Shown: positions 50,072 to 61,916, counted from the stretch's first letter. The stretch: 64,000 nucleotides of DNA from Chromobotia macracanthus (GCA_036877525.1 JAZGTH010000015.1:8889001-8953000); one strand, 5' to 3'. Notes: generated from the sequence alone by a model not told the origin. A program made the numbers and translations.

Positions 50072-51234
50072 TTACTGTGCCAACATTTGGCAAGGCTTTT
50101 TCATATGAGCTAGCAGATTGCTTGAATGGTTGAATCTCCTCCCACATGAAGAGCACTGATATTGCTTTTCTCCAGAATGTATTCTCTTGTGTTTTTTGAG
50201 GTCTCCAGAACAACCAAAGGTCTTTCCACAGTCTGTGCACTTGTAGGGTTTTTCTTCGGTATGAACTCTTTGGTGCCGTTTCAATGCGTTAGCTGTAACA
50301 AACGTATCGCCGCACTCACAGCATATATAAGACGTCACATCATTATGTATTTTCCGGTGTTGCTTTAAACTGTACAGCTGTTGAAAACTTTGTCCACACA
50401 ATGAACATATGTATGTCTTCTCATCTGTATGAATTTTCATGTGTCGTTTTAAGTGTGATCCCAAAACAAACGTTTTACCGCACTGATCACAGTTAAATGA
50501 CCTTACTCCAGAATGAGAGCGCAGATGGTCTTTGAGACCACCTGCCGCTGTAAAACCCTTCCCACATTGCATGCACGTGAAAGGCCTCTCTCCGGTGTGA
50601 ATTCTAATGTGTTTAGTCAGATTTGGTTTATGTGTGAAACGCATTCCACACTGAGGACACGTGAAGGGCTTCTCTCCAGTATGATTTCGTAGGTGCTTAT
50701 TAAGATGCCCATTATGGGTAAAACTCTTTCCACAGTGATGGCACGTGAAAGGCTTCTCTCCTGTGTGGATTCGTAGGTGCATAGTAAGGTTTCCTTTGAG
50801 TGTGAAACTCCTTCCACACTGAGAGCACGTGAAAGGCTTCTCTCCAGTGTGAATTCTTATGTGTTTATTTAGGTCTCCTTTTTGTGTGAAACTCCTTCCA
50901 CACTGGGGGCACGTGAAAGGCTTCTCTCCAGAGTGAATCTGTAGGTGCTTACTGAGGTTTCCGTTGCTTGTGAAACTCTTTCCACACTGATCACATGTGA
51001 AAGGCTTCTCTCCAGTGTGGATTCGTAGGTGCATTTTAAGGTGTCCCTTCTGAGTAAAACTCTTTCCACACTGAGGGCAGGTGAAAAAATGCTTGGCTCC
51101 TGTTAGTAAGGCAGTTTTATGTAAGAAGTCATTTTCGGTCTGTGAGGAACTAAAAGAGTGATCTGTTGTTGTGAAGTCATGATGATTCTCCTCCACATTA
51201 ATGTCTTGACTTTCTTCTTTCATTTCCACCATGT
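50072..51234 (-). CDS. C2H2 zinc-finger protein with twelve tandem fingers
   Basis: One uninterrupted exon. A minus-strand acceptor (ttatttcag) ends at 51235, and the first in-frame Met after it is at 51232. The open frame continues upstream only through intron-like sequence, so I prefer that Met, although an upstream first exon may add residues. The short acidic leader (KEESQDINVEE) is typical of teleost zinc-finger families. Twelve fingers follow with TGEKPF-type linkers; fingers 1-6 are very similar (FTCxQCGxxF). Finger 12 ends His-x4-Cys instead of His-His, so it is C2HC. Linkers 8-10 are degenerate (TDEKTY, NDVTSY, TEEKPY). The product should be a nuclear DNA-binding protein of about 387 residues. 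It belongs to a large expanding fish family and no one-to-one orthologue can be named. Confidence 0.85.
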
Positions 51235-51239
51235 CTGAA

Positions 51240-52860
51240 ATAAAGATGTCAAATATGAAAAACAATTCAAGAGAGACAAATGTGAAATATATGATTAATT
51301 TGGGGTGGAAATCAGGACCTGATGATACAACATAATATCTGCATCGATATGATAAAATTGTGATTGTATATGTAGTATTTTCAGATTTAAAACTTGGTTC
51401 TGACATGGTATAGCATTAGCTATACAGTGGATATGTGTGGACTTTCATTGCAAATGCATGGTGTATTCCTAAGGGCAAAAATTATACCTTCTAATGTTAC
51501 TATGAAGGGAAAGCAATTATGTTAATTATACTGTAAGTTCGTTTCAAACAGAGGGTCCTAAAACAAAATGGACATTTTTGAGACCTACAGCTTTAACCCT
51601 GTAAAGTTCCCCTGTGGATGAGTAAAGAGCTGAAAAGTAAATAGGGAAAAGATATTATTTAAACTAAATAAAACGCACCCATAAATATTGGTCGAATAAA
51701 TAATAGAATAAAATGCAATGTTGATCGAATAGAAATAATTACGTGAATATGGCAATACTTTGAAATTTACCGATGGGACGTACGTGCTAAAAGTGAATTC
51801 TGTATTTACATGACATCAGACATAAAAACCATATTGATCATTTAGAACAGCAATTTTCGAAGTCATTTTATTTTCACCTGTGTCCCTGCAATTTGTTTAC
51901 GTCATTTATCTAAAACCCATCACCTTACTGATCTCCAGCAGTCATTAAAGATGAATTAGGAACGTATCAACTTCTATTTTCTTCCCTCCGCCGAGTGGAC
52001 GCTGTTGCTTTCTTCGTTGGTGTTTGACAAGCTACTTGGCGCCTCCTAGTGAGTAGGAGCGTAAAGCAGGCTTGAAAGCAGCGACGTTAAAAGTTAAAAA
52101 AGTTTAAAAGTTAAAAAAGTTATTGTCTAAATGGTCTTAGTAAACATTATTAATGAAAATGTAATGAAAAAGTTGTACTATAGCTGTGATTACCACAATA
52201 CATCATTAGGGTAAGTGTTTGCATGCCTTTTGTTGACCCACTCTGTAAGTCAAGATGACCCATTAACTGCTAAGATCCCTTTACAACGTGATGCCAAGCT
52301 GTGAAGATTGAATGCTATCTAATGTTATGTGAATTTGTTTTTACGTTGGTTGTGCTGTAGAATTGTGAGGAAGGTTCGAGTGCTGGTACGTACCAGCAGA
52401 TGGCGCTATTAAACTTGTAATCAGCTGCACAGTCTAAATTCTTCTATTGGTTGTACCAGTTCTATTGGTATACTATTGGCATAGTGATGAATAGATAGCC
52501 TTTTGAATTATTTGAGAACATTATCGTTAATCTGTCATATTGAAGTCTGCCAATTATTCCATTGTGTTGTTAGACAATGCATCACACTACAAATTGATCC
52601 TCATTACAAATATTCTGATGTGCTAAACAAGTTTCCCATCTAGACTTTCATTTTGCTCCTATTTGTGTTGTTCTTACTTCCATCTAGTGCTGCTTCCACT
52701 GATTTATTGATCCTGACTAATGGTATAGGTTTTATTTAGTTTTATTCAATAAAGTGCCTTAGTTCCTAAAAACAAACCTCAGTTTCAATAAAGAAAGTGA
52801 CAGTGATTTTAACATAGCCTCTTTCACTCACTGTCTACCGAACATGATTTCTGGACTTCA
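51240..52860. other. Zinc-finger gene upstream region and intergenic DNA
   Basis: The first noncoding or short coding exon of the minus-strand zinc-finger gene probably lies here. The CpG-containing patch near 51980-52060 (ctccgccgagtggacgctg) is the best promoter candidate. No exon could be fixed. Confidence 0.4.
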
Positions 52861-52875
52861 CTGGATAGTTGTAGA

Positions 52876-53109
52876 ATGGCTTCTAAACCCACTTTCTCTG
52901 AGGAAGATCTCTCCTGCATGGAGTACTGTGATATCTTTGCTGAACCAGTTGTGCATTCACTTGTGTGTGACCTGTCTGCTGGACTTCTGGGCCACCAGGA
53001 CTGATAATGTATCTGAGTTGTATCTTTTAAACAGAAACTCCATGCAGCCTTGTGGTGAAGAAGTTTTCCTGAGGAACCAAAACCAGTGCGATTCAGATAA
53101 GTTTTAGTT
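52876..53109 (+). pseudogene. Relic of a RING/TRIM-type gene 5' end
   Basis: ATG at 52876 opens MASKPTFSEEDLSC, the typical start of fish TRIM/B30.2 proteins, followed by CDIFAEPVV. The RING consensus then continues in another frame as LCIHLCVTCLLDFWATRT, so a frameshift lies near 52945. The first RING Cys-x2-Cys pair is also damaged (CMEYC). No B-box, coiled coil or B30.2 domain follows before 53.4 kb. It is a 5' fragment of a dead gene or transposed copy. Confidence 0.55.
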
Positions 53110-53409
53110 ATGTTGTTTGCCTAAGAAAGAAACATAAACAAAACAAAACAGGTCTAGGACCAGACGGTAACATTTTTGACCAAACTCTAAGACATAAGAA
53201 ATTAGAAGAAACCATTACTTTACAAAATAAACCCTTTACATTTATTAGCAGATGCATCCTTATTAAAGCAACAGAAACATAGTGATGTTGTGGCTCATTT
53301 ACTCATGTAATCCATAACAATAGCATTAAATCAATTCAGAATGAAATACTATGAATGTAACAGAATGGTTCTTCCTTAATATGTTACATATATTTCAGTC
53401 ATAGTATAG

Positions 53410-53430
53410 CTCTCTCTCTCTCTCTCTCTC

Positions 53431-53462
<32 letters not shown>
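53410..53462. repeat. (CT)n microsatellite upstream of the orphan gene
   Basis: About 50 bases of ctctctc with two short interruptions. It lies about 65 bases upstream of a TATA box, in a position where pyrimidine tracts often act as promoter elements. Confidence 0.9.
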
Positions 53463-53525
53463 CCGCGACTGAGGAAGTGTGACGTAAGAATGTAGGAGGG
53501 GCAAGGAAATGTTGCGTTATATGCC

Positions 53526-53533
53526 TATATAAA
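53526..53533 (+). promoter_or_regulatory. TATA box of the orphan membrane-protein gene
   Basis: TATATAAA about 110 bases before the ATG at 53635. Transcription would start near 53557, giving a leader of about 80 bases. Confidence 0.6.
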
Positions 53534-53634
53534 CTGCGAACTTGTCCGGTTAAAATCAGGTTAACAGAGGAGAAGAAGGGCTCAAGTTCCGTAGCATTAA
53601 TAAGAGCATATCGAGTAAAACAGCGAGCCACCGG

Positions 53635-54903
53635 ATGATAATGAAGAAGAGGACGCTGGTTATAAGCGCAATTTTACTGTGCTGTTACATATTTGTAGAG
53701 AACAAATCGATAGGTAAGAGTTTGCCGATACAGAAGATGTCAGCCAAGGCGGCATGTCACTTTATTAATCTGTGTGATGAACGTTTACGTATTTGATCCT
53801 GACGGAATAAAAAAAGAAAAGCTCGCATACCTGACGGGTTCATAGTGGTTTATGACTGTAAGCAAATCGGTGGTTTATTAAAAGTCCTGTAAACGTAGAG
53901 GTGGTGACACACTTTTTGATGTTTATAAGAGATTTTGCTTCGTGTTTGTTAGATTGTCCCACACATCAGAACATTTCTTCGTGTGAGACTCTTCGTACAT
54001 CGAAGGGATTCACATACCCTGTGCCTTCGGTGAACCGACCAAGAGATGATTGTGAACTTGGGTGGTACTTTCCGGTGGGCACGTTTAACTGTTTAAGATT
54101 TTATTTATTGGATTGAACTGTTAATTATACAGCGCTATAATATTAAGAATAAAAATAACTCCCACGTTTCTGTGTGCAGAATGGTACTCTTATCGTTGAT
54201 CCCGGTAACGCTGATAGGAAGTCGGCTTGTGTAGTCGATGTGACCCCTGAAAACTTGACGATCAGCATCTGTATGAACCTTAAATGGCAGCTTGACTGTG
54301 ACAATGATCCTGTGGTATGAACCAATATGTTTCTGTGTATTTACACTGCACTATGAGTGCAAGATATAATTCAATTAGCTACATTATCGTTTTAAAGGTT
54401 TTAACAGGTTGTATTTTTCCCTACAGTTGTACTGTGTGGTCAGTTTTACCGGTAAGCATCATGATACCTCACGCTTTTTGGCATTTGCCAATTGAGTATT
54501 TTAAAACCACTGAATATGTTTAATAAACACGTTGTGTATGTGTTTATCTAAGTTTTAGAGAAGAGTAAATCAGCAACCCATGATCATACCCATGGTAAAA
54601 AGCCTTTAAGTTCACCTTTGAGTTTACCTTGTTTTTGTTATCTTTTGATTACCTACATTTTTTGTTGTTGCATGTATTTCATCAGGTGACACTGTGACTC
54701 TGGTTGTTCCTGGGGTTGTTCCTGGGGTTGTTCCTGGGGTTGTTCCTGGGGTTGTTCTTGGGGTTGTGCTTGGGGTTGTGCTTGTGGTTGTGCTTGTGGT
54801 TCTTTTGGCTATCTACATTAAGAAATGCTATTCCCAACGTGAACAAGGGTGAGTTTATTTAACAAAGTTATACAACATTAATGTTGTGATAACATAAATA
54901 AAC

Positions 54904-54952
<49 letters not shown>

Positions 54953-56441
54953 GTCATGTGAAAAAATTAGGTTTTTTGTAACATTTTTTAATATATGGTT
55001 ATTTAGTCTCAATTTTAACAATTCAGAGAGATTAAAGTAATATAACTAAATTAAAACTGAAGAAAAGTCTTTTCAAGATCTTCTGTAAATGTAATTCTAC
55101 AAAAATGCCTATTTTATCTAAGGGATAGCTAGTGTTACCTCCTTTGGCTGAAATAACTGCAGTGAGATGCTTCTTGTAGCCATCTACCAGTCTCTGACAT
55201 CGGTCTGAGGACATTTCACCCCACTCCTCAATGCAGAATGTTTTTAGCTGTGAGATGTTTGAGGGGTTTCTTGCATGTACAGCCCTTTTCAAGTCACCCC
55301 ACAGCATCTCAATGGGATTCAGATCTGGACTTTGACTCAGCCATTCCAGGACTCTCCATTTCTGCCTTTTCAGCCAGTCTTTGGTTGACTTACTAGTATG
55401 TTTTGGGTCATTGTCATGTTGCATGGTCCAGTTCAGCTTCAGCTTTAATTTTCTAACAGATGGTCTCACGTGTTCTTCAAGCACCTTCTGATACACAGTA
55501 GAATTCATGGTGGATTCTATGATGGTGAGCTGACCAGGTCGTGCTGCAGCAAAGCAGCCCCAAACCATGACACTTCCACCTCCATGCTTCACAGCTGGTA
55601 TGAGGTTCTTTTCCTGGAATGCTGTCTTTGGTTTACACCAAACATGTCCTCTGCTCTGGTGTCCAAATAATTCAATTTTGGACTCATCTGTCCAAAGAAC
55701 ATTATTCCAGAAGTCCTGGTCTTTGTCAACATTCTCTCTGGCAAATGTCAGTCTGGCCTTGATGTTTCTTTCAGAGAGCAAAGGTTTCCTCCTTGCACAC
55801 CTCCCATGCAAGTTGAACTTGTGCAGTCTCTTTCTGATTGTAGAGGCATGCACTTTTACATCAACAGTAGCCAGAGCCTGCTGTAGGTCCCAAGATGATA
55901 TTTTAGGGTTTTTGGAGACCTCTTTTAGCATCTTGCGGTCTGCTCTTGGGGTGAACTTGCTGGGGTGACCAGACCTGGGCATATTTGCAGTTTTTTTTGA
56001 AAGCCCTCCACTTGTAGACAATCTTCCGGACAGTGGAATGGCTGATTACAAAATCTTTTAAGATCTTTTTAAATCCCTTACCAGACTCAAAGGATGCTAA
56101 AAAAAAATTTCTGAAGGAATTACATTTTACAGAAAATCCCCTCTTCAGTTTTAATTGCTTAGATATATTTCTTTATCTCTCTGTACTGTTAAAATTGAGA
56201 TTAAATATCTATATATCCAAAATGTTGCAAAAATGTTACAAAAATACACAGGCTTTCATAGGGTGTCCTAATGTTTTTACATGACTGTATATGTGTGTGT
56301 GCATATAGTGCATTTTACTTAAGTCTTTATCATTCCTGTAATTACATTATACATGTACAAAAGGTTTGCCTTACAGGAGTGACTTTTGCCATCTTTTTTC
56401 ACCACAGGTTGAATGCACACAGGGTAAATGGTGTGGTGTAG
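53635..56441 (+). CDS. Unrecognised single-pass membrane glycoprotein with repeat-encoded membrane segment
   Basis: Seven exons: 53635-53713, 53953-54074, 54180-54314, 54427-54451, 54559-54594, 54686-54848 and 56408-56441. Phases all match, giving 197 residues. Exon 1 is a signal peptide (KKRTLVISAILLCCYIF). Exons 2-4 form a small ectodomain with nine or so cysteines and three N-glycosylation sites (NIS, NGT, NLT). Notable are DDCELGWYFP at the end of exon 2 and LKWQLDCDND near the end of exon 3. Exon 5 is a hinge with His/Asp (HDHTHG). Exon 6 is the membrane segment, made of tandem VVPG/VVLG/VVLV units, then a stop-transfer KKCYSQREQG. Exon 7 adds a ten-residue cytosolic end. No known family was recognised; an Ig-like fold is possible but unproven. 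Exon 7 is the least certain, since it lies beyond the Tc1 insertion. The gene resembles the partial gene at 61.9 kb. Confidence 0.65.
54703..54798 (+). repeat. 12-bp coding minisatellite (eight units) encoding the membrane segment
   Basis: Four identical units of gttgttcctggg are followed by four variants (gttgttcttggg, gttgtgcttggg, and gttgtgcttgtg twice). They encode four VVPG, two VVLG and two VVLV tetrapeptides. The period is a multiple of three, so unit gain or loss keeps the frame but changes helix length. Confidence 0.95.
54904..54951. repeat. (TA)n(CA)n microsatellite at the Tc1 left border
   Basis: About 12 TA units then about 11 CA units, abutting the first base of the Tc1 terminal repeat. 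The right flank of the element (tatatgtgtgtgtgcatata) is also simple sequence. Confidence 0.9.
54951..56287 (-). mobile_element. Tc1/mariner DNA transposon, nearly complete
   Basis: Ends are cagtcatgtgaaaaa at left and, reverse-complemented, cagtcatgtaaaaac at right. Similarity between the two ends continues inward for roughly 150 bases (shared ctcaattttaaca and aattaaaactgaag), so the terminal repeats are of the long IR/DR type. The left end lacks about 25 bases present in the right end (the aggacacccta block). The right flank is TA; the left flank, inside the CA array, reads CA, so the target duplication is imperfect. The element is about 1.34 kb. It lies in the last intron of the orphan gene on the opposite strand. 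Confidence 0.9.
55032..56021 (-). pseudogene. Tc1-type DD34E transposase, frame-broken at the N-terminus
   Basis: The open frame covers most of the transposase. It has part of the DNA-binding region (GHPSKFTPRADRKML), then the catalytic triad: Asp in WTDESKIELFG, Asp in HDNDPKHTS, and Glu in PDLNPIEMLW. There are 34 residues between the second Asp and the Glu. The glycine-rich GGGSVMVWGC is present. Upstream, the helix-turn-helix part (KGFKKILKD, HSTVRKIVYKWRAF) is in another frame because an A-run at 55991-55998 has one extra base. No good start codon is seen for that part. The copy is probably inactive unless the shift is an assembly error. Confidence 0.85.
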
Positions 56442-59400
56442 TAGTTTAGGATTTGGGCTGGTAATTAAAAGGAGTGGTTATTCCTGTGCTGTCGAGCAAA
56501 CACCATGTAGCTAACACCCTTTAAAGCAAGAGAAAAAAAAACTTTTGTTGATACTTTCCTCCAGTCATTTCTCTTTGATCTGTTGTAACCAGTGGTATCC
56601 TTATGTATTATGTCTTAAGTCATATATTGTTGGACATGACTAGGACCAGACTAGAGAAAAAATGGTATTGACCCTAAATTTGTATTTGGCACCAAAAACC
56701 TGTATCCGCTATACTTGTATCCAATTCTGCTGATTTCAATGACTTTTCCAGGCCTAGAAATCACTATTTTGAAATTGCCCAGTATATTCAGGTTTTCAAG
56801 ACTGTGGGAAACCTTATTACTGATTATCATTATCATATTACTATGTAATGTGTTTACTATGTAAAGTCGAACAATACTAGGAATAATAGATAATTAAGTT
56901 TAAATATAGCTCTATATATAATATTTATAACATAAATATACTTTAACTACATGCCCTAAATTTGGAACTGATGTAGAAGCTTCTCACTGATGTACAGTGT
57001 ATAGCATGACATCACCAGAATTTGTTTTTGCAAATTTACCTTTTAGGGCTTCTTTTATGAAAATGAATATAAACATATATATATATATATACAGAGATAG
57101 AAGAGAGAGAGAGAGGTTGCTCTTCATAGATCAGGAGATTTGATGGAGTTCTCAGTTGTGTGTCAAATAAGTATCAACTTAGTCTCAGATGTTTCTCCTA
57201 CAAAAGAAATGAAACAAATGAGACAGTTTTTAAAATACTTTGAGTATTTAACTGTAAAATGTATGTAGATCGTAGAACTAAACAATCAGGATTTGGGTCA
57301 ATTTGATGAAAAATGTTTGAGTTGATAATGAAATTGATGGCAGATTTGGCAAATCTGAGCTCAGTTTAAGACATTGTTGAGATCGAACCTCAAATGGAGA
57401 GATTTCTGAGTCTTTTTCTGAGAAATATCTGAGATGCAGGATATTTAAGCAAAAGTTTCCATTTGTTCTCCATTTAATCTTATTGCAGTCTTAAGCATTT
57501 GAGATAATAAGGTCTCATCTGTGATTTTTCTTTCATATGGGTTGGCTAATATACTGACTAAGGGTCAAGGATTTCAGTGCCCTTGGCTAGTTGATGGACA
57601 AAATATCTACAGTACAATCAGGGCAAGTATTTAAAAATTTTGCTGTGGAAGCAGAATGCAGTGAAATGCTGTGCCAGTGAGTACACACACCTAATGCATT
57701 ACTAGTCAAATCCACTCAGTTTCTACCATTGCTTAGAACAGGCCTAAAGTAACACTTGTGGTGTGAAAAACAAGAAAACAAGAAATTTGATCAAAAAACA
57801 GCTAATATCAGTTAGCTAATATCAGAGTACAGCTACTGTAAGCCGACAATACATGGTGTTGCTTGTGCCATGCTATCTTACTATTTTAAGAATAATACTT
57901 TTCTTGTAATCAGAAGAATAATAATACTTTTTTTCATTTACTAATATTTATAATATTATAATTATATTCAATCATAGTTTGTAAACAAGGTTCCCACAGT
58001 CAAGAAAAACCTGTACATAACCTGTTAATTAAAAAAGTGCAACATGCGATCCATCAAACTCTTTAAATGATTTTAAAAAGTCCATTTCCTGTAATCATGA
58101 ATGACTGGAATTGTCATGAAAAGTTTTTATGCTTTCTTGAGTAATGTTTTTTTTTTGCAACTTTGCTACATTTGTAACCAAATAAATTGTACTCTGCACA
58201 AGAAGCTCTTCTTACTCTGTTTTTGTCTAGCTTCAGCTTGTTTTATTTTTTGCACATGCCAGGAAAATTAAAGGGGGCTTGTGTTGAGCATTACAGCCAA
58301 TCAGAGATGTGTATGTTGAGCGCGAGAATGTAATGGCCAGGCAGAGGCATTAAAATTACTTACCTGTGCAGAATTCGTAGTTTACTTTTGCTTTAATTAA
58401 GCATACTTATTTATTTTTAAAAGCAGGTACTTTTTACTTAAGTAATATTTTAATAGGCAACATTTACTTTTAATTAAATAATATTGGTGTTGTATCTGTA
58501 TTTGTACTTAAGTATGAAACTGGAGTGCTTGAGTACCCTGAATAATTCAATGGTAAAATTCTCTTTCTGGTCCTGAATCTATGGTATATTAATTAATGAT
58601 CAACTGCTAAGTGAAGTGTAAAATTACCACTGGTAGTAGAATATTGTTAATTAGGATTTGGATATTCCATCATACTTATCATTATTCATGTTGTTTAATA
58701 TTTTCAAGGCTTCTACTGTGCAATATAACATTACCATACATATTACTGTATTGTTTTAATGATCTACTATGATATAAATATCTATGATATTTATTTTCAT
58801 CACTTCAAGCCCATACTCCAGAACTGCAAATATTATTTCAATAAAATCTGATAAACAATATTCTTGTCTTACTATATCAGTTTGCTTTGCTATGCCGTTT
58901 AAGGGTGAAGATATCAGGGATATAATATAGAGACTCACAGCACATTACAAAACCTGTTTGCAGTCTATTCACAGCAGCTGCATAGTCAATTAATCAGATG
59001 CGCAATTACTACATAGACACAATATTTTTTACACTGTAAAAAACACTCTGCTGTCTAAAATGTTTAAGATTAAGCAACTTTAAATCCCGACTGATATAAC
59101 TTAAAAAAATAGGTTAAGCAACTTCCCAATTATTTCTTAAAAGTTAACTCAGCACCAGTCAAGATTACAAAGAGTAAGTTGAAATGACTTGTACAACCAA
59201 ATTGATTAAACTTTAAGGCAGCAAAGTTTTTTACAGTGTAGTCATGCTGTAACCCTAGCAACAAAACAAACACTGTGAAACACAAAGTGGTGTGGGAAAT
59301 ATTTATTGCATGTCCCTTCCCTCCACATACACACAAAAACATCAGACCCAACCCATGTTTAAAAATAGATAAAAACCTGTTTTTACAGATGCACCTCTCA

Positions 59401-61200
59401 GTTGGTGCTTATCACCTTTTAACTATTTACGATAGAAATTAGAAATTTAAGATAGAAAATTTCTATAGTAACCAATGACAATTAAATTATTATTTAATGG
59501 CTCAGCGGTTAAACATTCCTGCTGTAACTCAACACCATTAGAAGCAACATTGAATTTCAATTTTTTTACTCACTGTCTGCACTTTATATTCTTTTACACC
59601 AGTCACTGTATTTCATCAACTTAAAGGTACAGTAAGTGATTTTTAAAAAGCGTATTGGACGGAGCACAAAAACACATTTGTTGCCAATCAGCAGTATGGG
59701 ATGTGTCTACAAATGATGAGAAGGAGAGAAAGCTCAGTATACAAGATGGATATTAGCAGAATGACTATAGAAAGAGAGTTGGCAGGTAAAAAATGGAAGC
59801 AGAAAATGTCAGAGAAATATAACATTAAAAAAGGGTTACCATCAGGCAAAAGTTAGGATCCGTGTTAAGGTTTTCTCTCCAGCACTAGAGAGGTCAAAGA
59901 GCAGGAAGGCCTGAATTTGGACACAGAGTTTGCTTTATTTCCTATTGTTGTGGTATTGTTGGTTTTGCTGTTTAGAACTTTTATACAGAAGTTTCACAAT
60001 ATAGAACTCTTACAATTGTGGCCTTATAGAAACTCCCTTCTATAGGGGTACACGACATCACAATGAGCAAAATGCGGCTGCGGTACCCTTTTCGAGGGAA
60101 AAATCGACACTGCATCTGATTTGACACTATTGGGAACACCTTCGGTGTGACTGGTGTCTATATCTCACATCTAATTACACCAATCTAAGAAGGCTAGTTC
60201 CCTGGGTCAGAAAGATGTCTGACCCAGAGGGCAAAGACTTCTGTTTTTGAAGAGTCATTTGAATTTAGATAGCCAATGAGGCTGAATCCTGATATCAACA
60301 CCCACAAGTTATTCACAAAGAGAGGACACTTTGAGTACTCTTTCTGCAGAAATATGACCCATCTAGAAGCTGTCTATATATACCACACACAATGTCCATT
60401 GTGTAACTGTAACAATGTTGTGATGAAAGCAAAGCTGGATCCAGGTGTAATGTTATTGTATAAATCCAGGAGAATAGATATAAATCCACACAATAAGAAA
60501 CAAAAATAAAACAAAATACACAAAGTAATCAGGGATACCTAGACAAAGGCAAACACAATAGGGCATGGTAATGGGGACCAGACTATAAGAAATTGAACAA
60601 AACTACAACAGGAAATTATAAAATAATAGATTACAAAATAATAACAAATGACAGACATATAATATTCATCTTTTTTTATTTCATCAGACAAACTAACTGA
60701 CTTTCCACACACTGCATAGGCCTTTGTTTTTAACTGTCTCTTATACTTTGTTGCAACTTACTCAGTGTACCCTCACCACGTCATTCACAGATCTCCACTT
60801 GCGTTCAGAAACTATTTTATTATACAAATCAGTTCTTAAACAATTGTAAAAAAGGGAGGAAGACCAGGGAGTTGGAACCCCAGCTGCACTTTAACTAATG
60901 TTAAATCTTTGAAATGGGATGGTTTAGGTTTATAATACAGATGGAAAATTGGATAAAATGGATAAAGCACATTCATGGTAATGTTTATTAGGCCCACTTT
61001 TGCCACAATCAACACACACTGTTATATAGTTTATATTTTTATTTATAATTTTTTTAAGTTAGCCGTATTTTTAAGTTAATAGTTGTTTTTAAATGTTTAA
61101 ATTAAAGTGTTTATACTTACATAGGTAGTTTGAGGTTTAAAGGGAATTGCAAGGAATGGAAAATAATTATGGAAATAATTATTTTGTAAATTAAAGGCCA
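56442..61200. other. Intergenic DNA, AT-rich, with scattered small repeats
   Basis: No exon recognised. It includes a short TA run near 57072, a GAGA run near 57097-57116, and a MITE at 59031-59239. Open frames of 60-77 codons here have no recognisable features. Confidence 0.5.
59031..59239. mobile_element. MITE with perfect 14-bp terminal inverted repeats
   Basis: It begins acactgtaaaaaac and ends gttttttacagtgt, exact reverse complements. The 209-base body has no coding capacity. Elements ending in this cactgtaaaaaa string are abundant in fish genomes; no certain target duplication was read. Confidence 0.75.
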
Positions 61201-61207
61201 TCTGAAT

Positions 61208-61362
61208 GTCACTGTAGCTCAGTGGTAGAGCATTGCGTTAGCAGCACAAAAGGTCATGGGTTTGATTCCCAGGGAGTACAAGTACTAAGAAGATGTATAA
61301 CTTCAATACACTGTAAGTCGCTTTGGATAAAAGCATCTGCCAAATGCGTGAAATGTAAAGTA
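61208..61362 (+). mobile_element. tRNA-derived SINE
   Basis: The head tgtagctcagtggtagagca is a nearly intact tRNA D-arm/A-box. The B-box is gggtttgattccc. The tail tcgctttggataaaagcatc is the conserved 3' end shared by many fish SINEs and LINEs. The cloverleaf is not complete, so it is a SINE and not a functional tRNA gene. Confidence 0.85.
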
Positions 61363-61455
61363 TAAAATGTCCATCTGTTGGTGAATATAATTATATTTTA
61401 AATAACAAAAATCAAATTTTGTTTTATAAACGATGCAACCATTTGTGTTAAATTA

Positions 61456-61850
61456 GAGTTTCGCCTCAGAATAGGTCACGCTGGTCTAAATTCAACACTA
61501 CACAGAATAGGAAAACACCCAACAGGACTATGTACCCATTGCAATAAACCAGAGACGGTGAATGTACTGTTAGACTGCAGAGGGTATGAGGAAGAAAGAG
61601 GAGTGTTAAGGGAGCAAATTGGAGAACAAGACATGACACTAGTGCATCTGCTAGGGAAAACATCTGGAAAGGTTCATACTCTTGTAATAAATTATTTGAA
61701 AAACACTGAACTAAGTGAAAGAATTTATTATAAAGTGTTTTTTTATTTATTTCCCTCTCCCCCTCCTCTCGATTCCTAATGTCATTCTGCTGCTCACAAG
61801 TCCTGTAGGTGGCGGTAATGCCAATTTGCCGCAAGACGAAGAAGGAATGA
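61456..61850 (+). mobile_element. 3' end of a non-LTR retrotransposon (LINE)
   Basis: The frame 61456-61779 reads FRLRIGHAGLNSTLHRIGKH then LCTHCNK, typical of the end of ORF2 in fish LINEs. This C-terminal region normally carries a Cys/His knuckle. The expected EHVLL is NVLL here, so the His is lost. The 3' UTR holds aggtggcggtaatgcc and ends in a gacgaagaaggaatg stretch like a (GAA)-type tail. Everything 5' of this is missing (5' truncation). Confidence 0.75.
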
Positions 61851-61916
61851 GGAAGTCCGCAGAAACATGACAGCGTGTTCATGGTTACAGGTAACCGCCT
61901 TTTATCAGTCGTCAAG

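Noticed and set aside
51235..51406. Upstream extension of the zinc-finger frame to the Met at 51406
   Set aside because: The added residues are hydrophobic AT-rich translation lying before a clear splice acceptor at 51235; probably intron.
52844..53107. 87-codon open frame as an intact gene
   Set aside because: Its first half is out of frame with the recognisable TRIM-like start; better explained as a frame-shifted relic.
53953..54451. Firm assignment of the orphan ectodomain to the immunoglobulin superfamily
   Set aside because: Cys and Trp spacing is suggestive but the usual Asp-x-Gly/Ala-x-Tyr-x-Cys end of an Ig V domain is not seen.
61208..61280. tRNA gene
   Set aside because: A-box and B-box are present but the acceptor stem and cloverleaf do not close, and the SINE tail follows.
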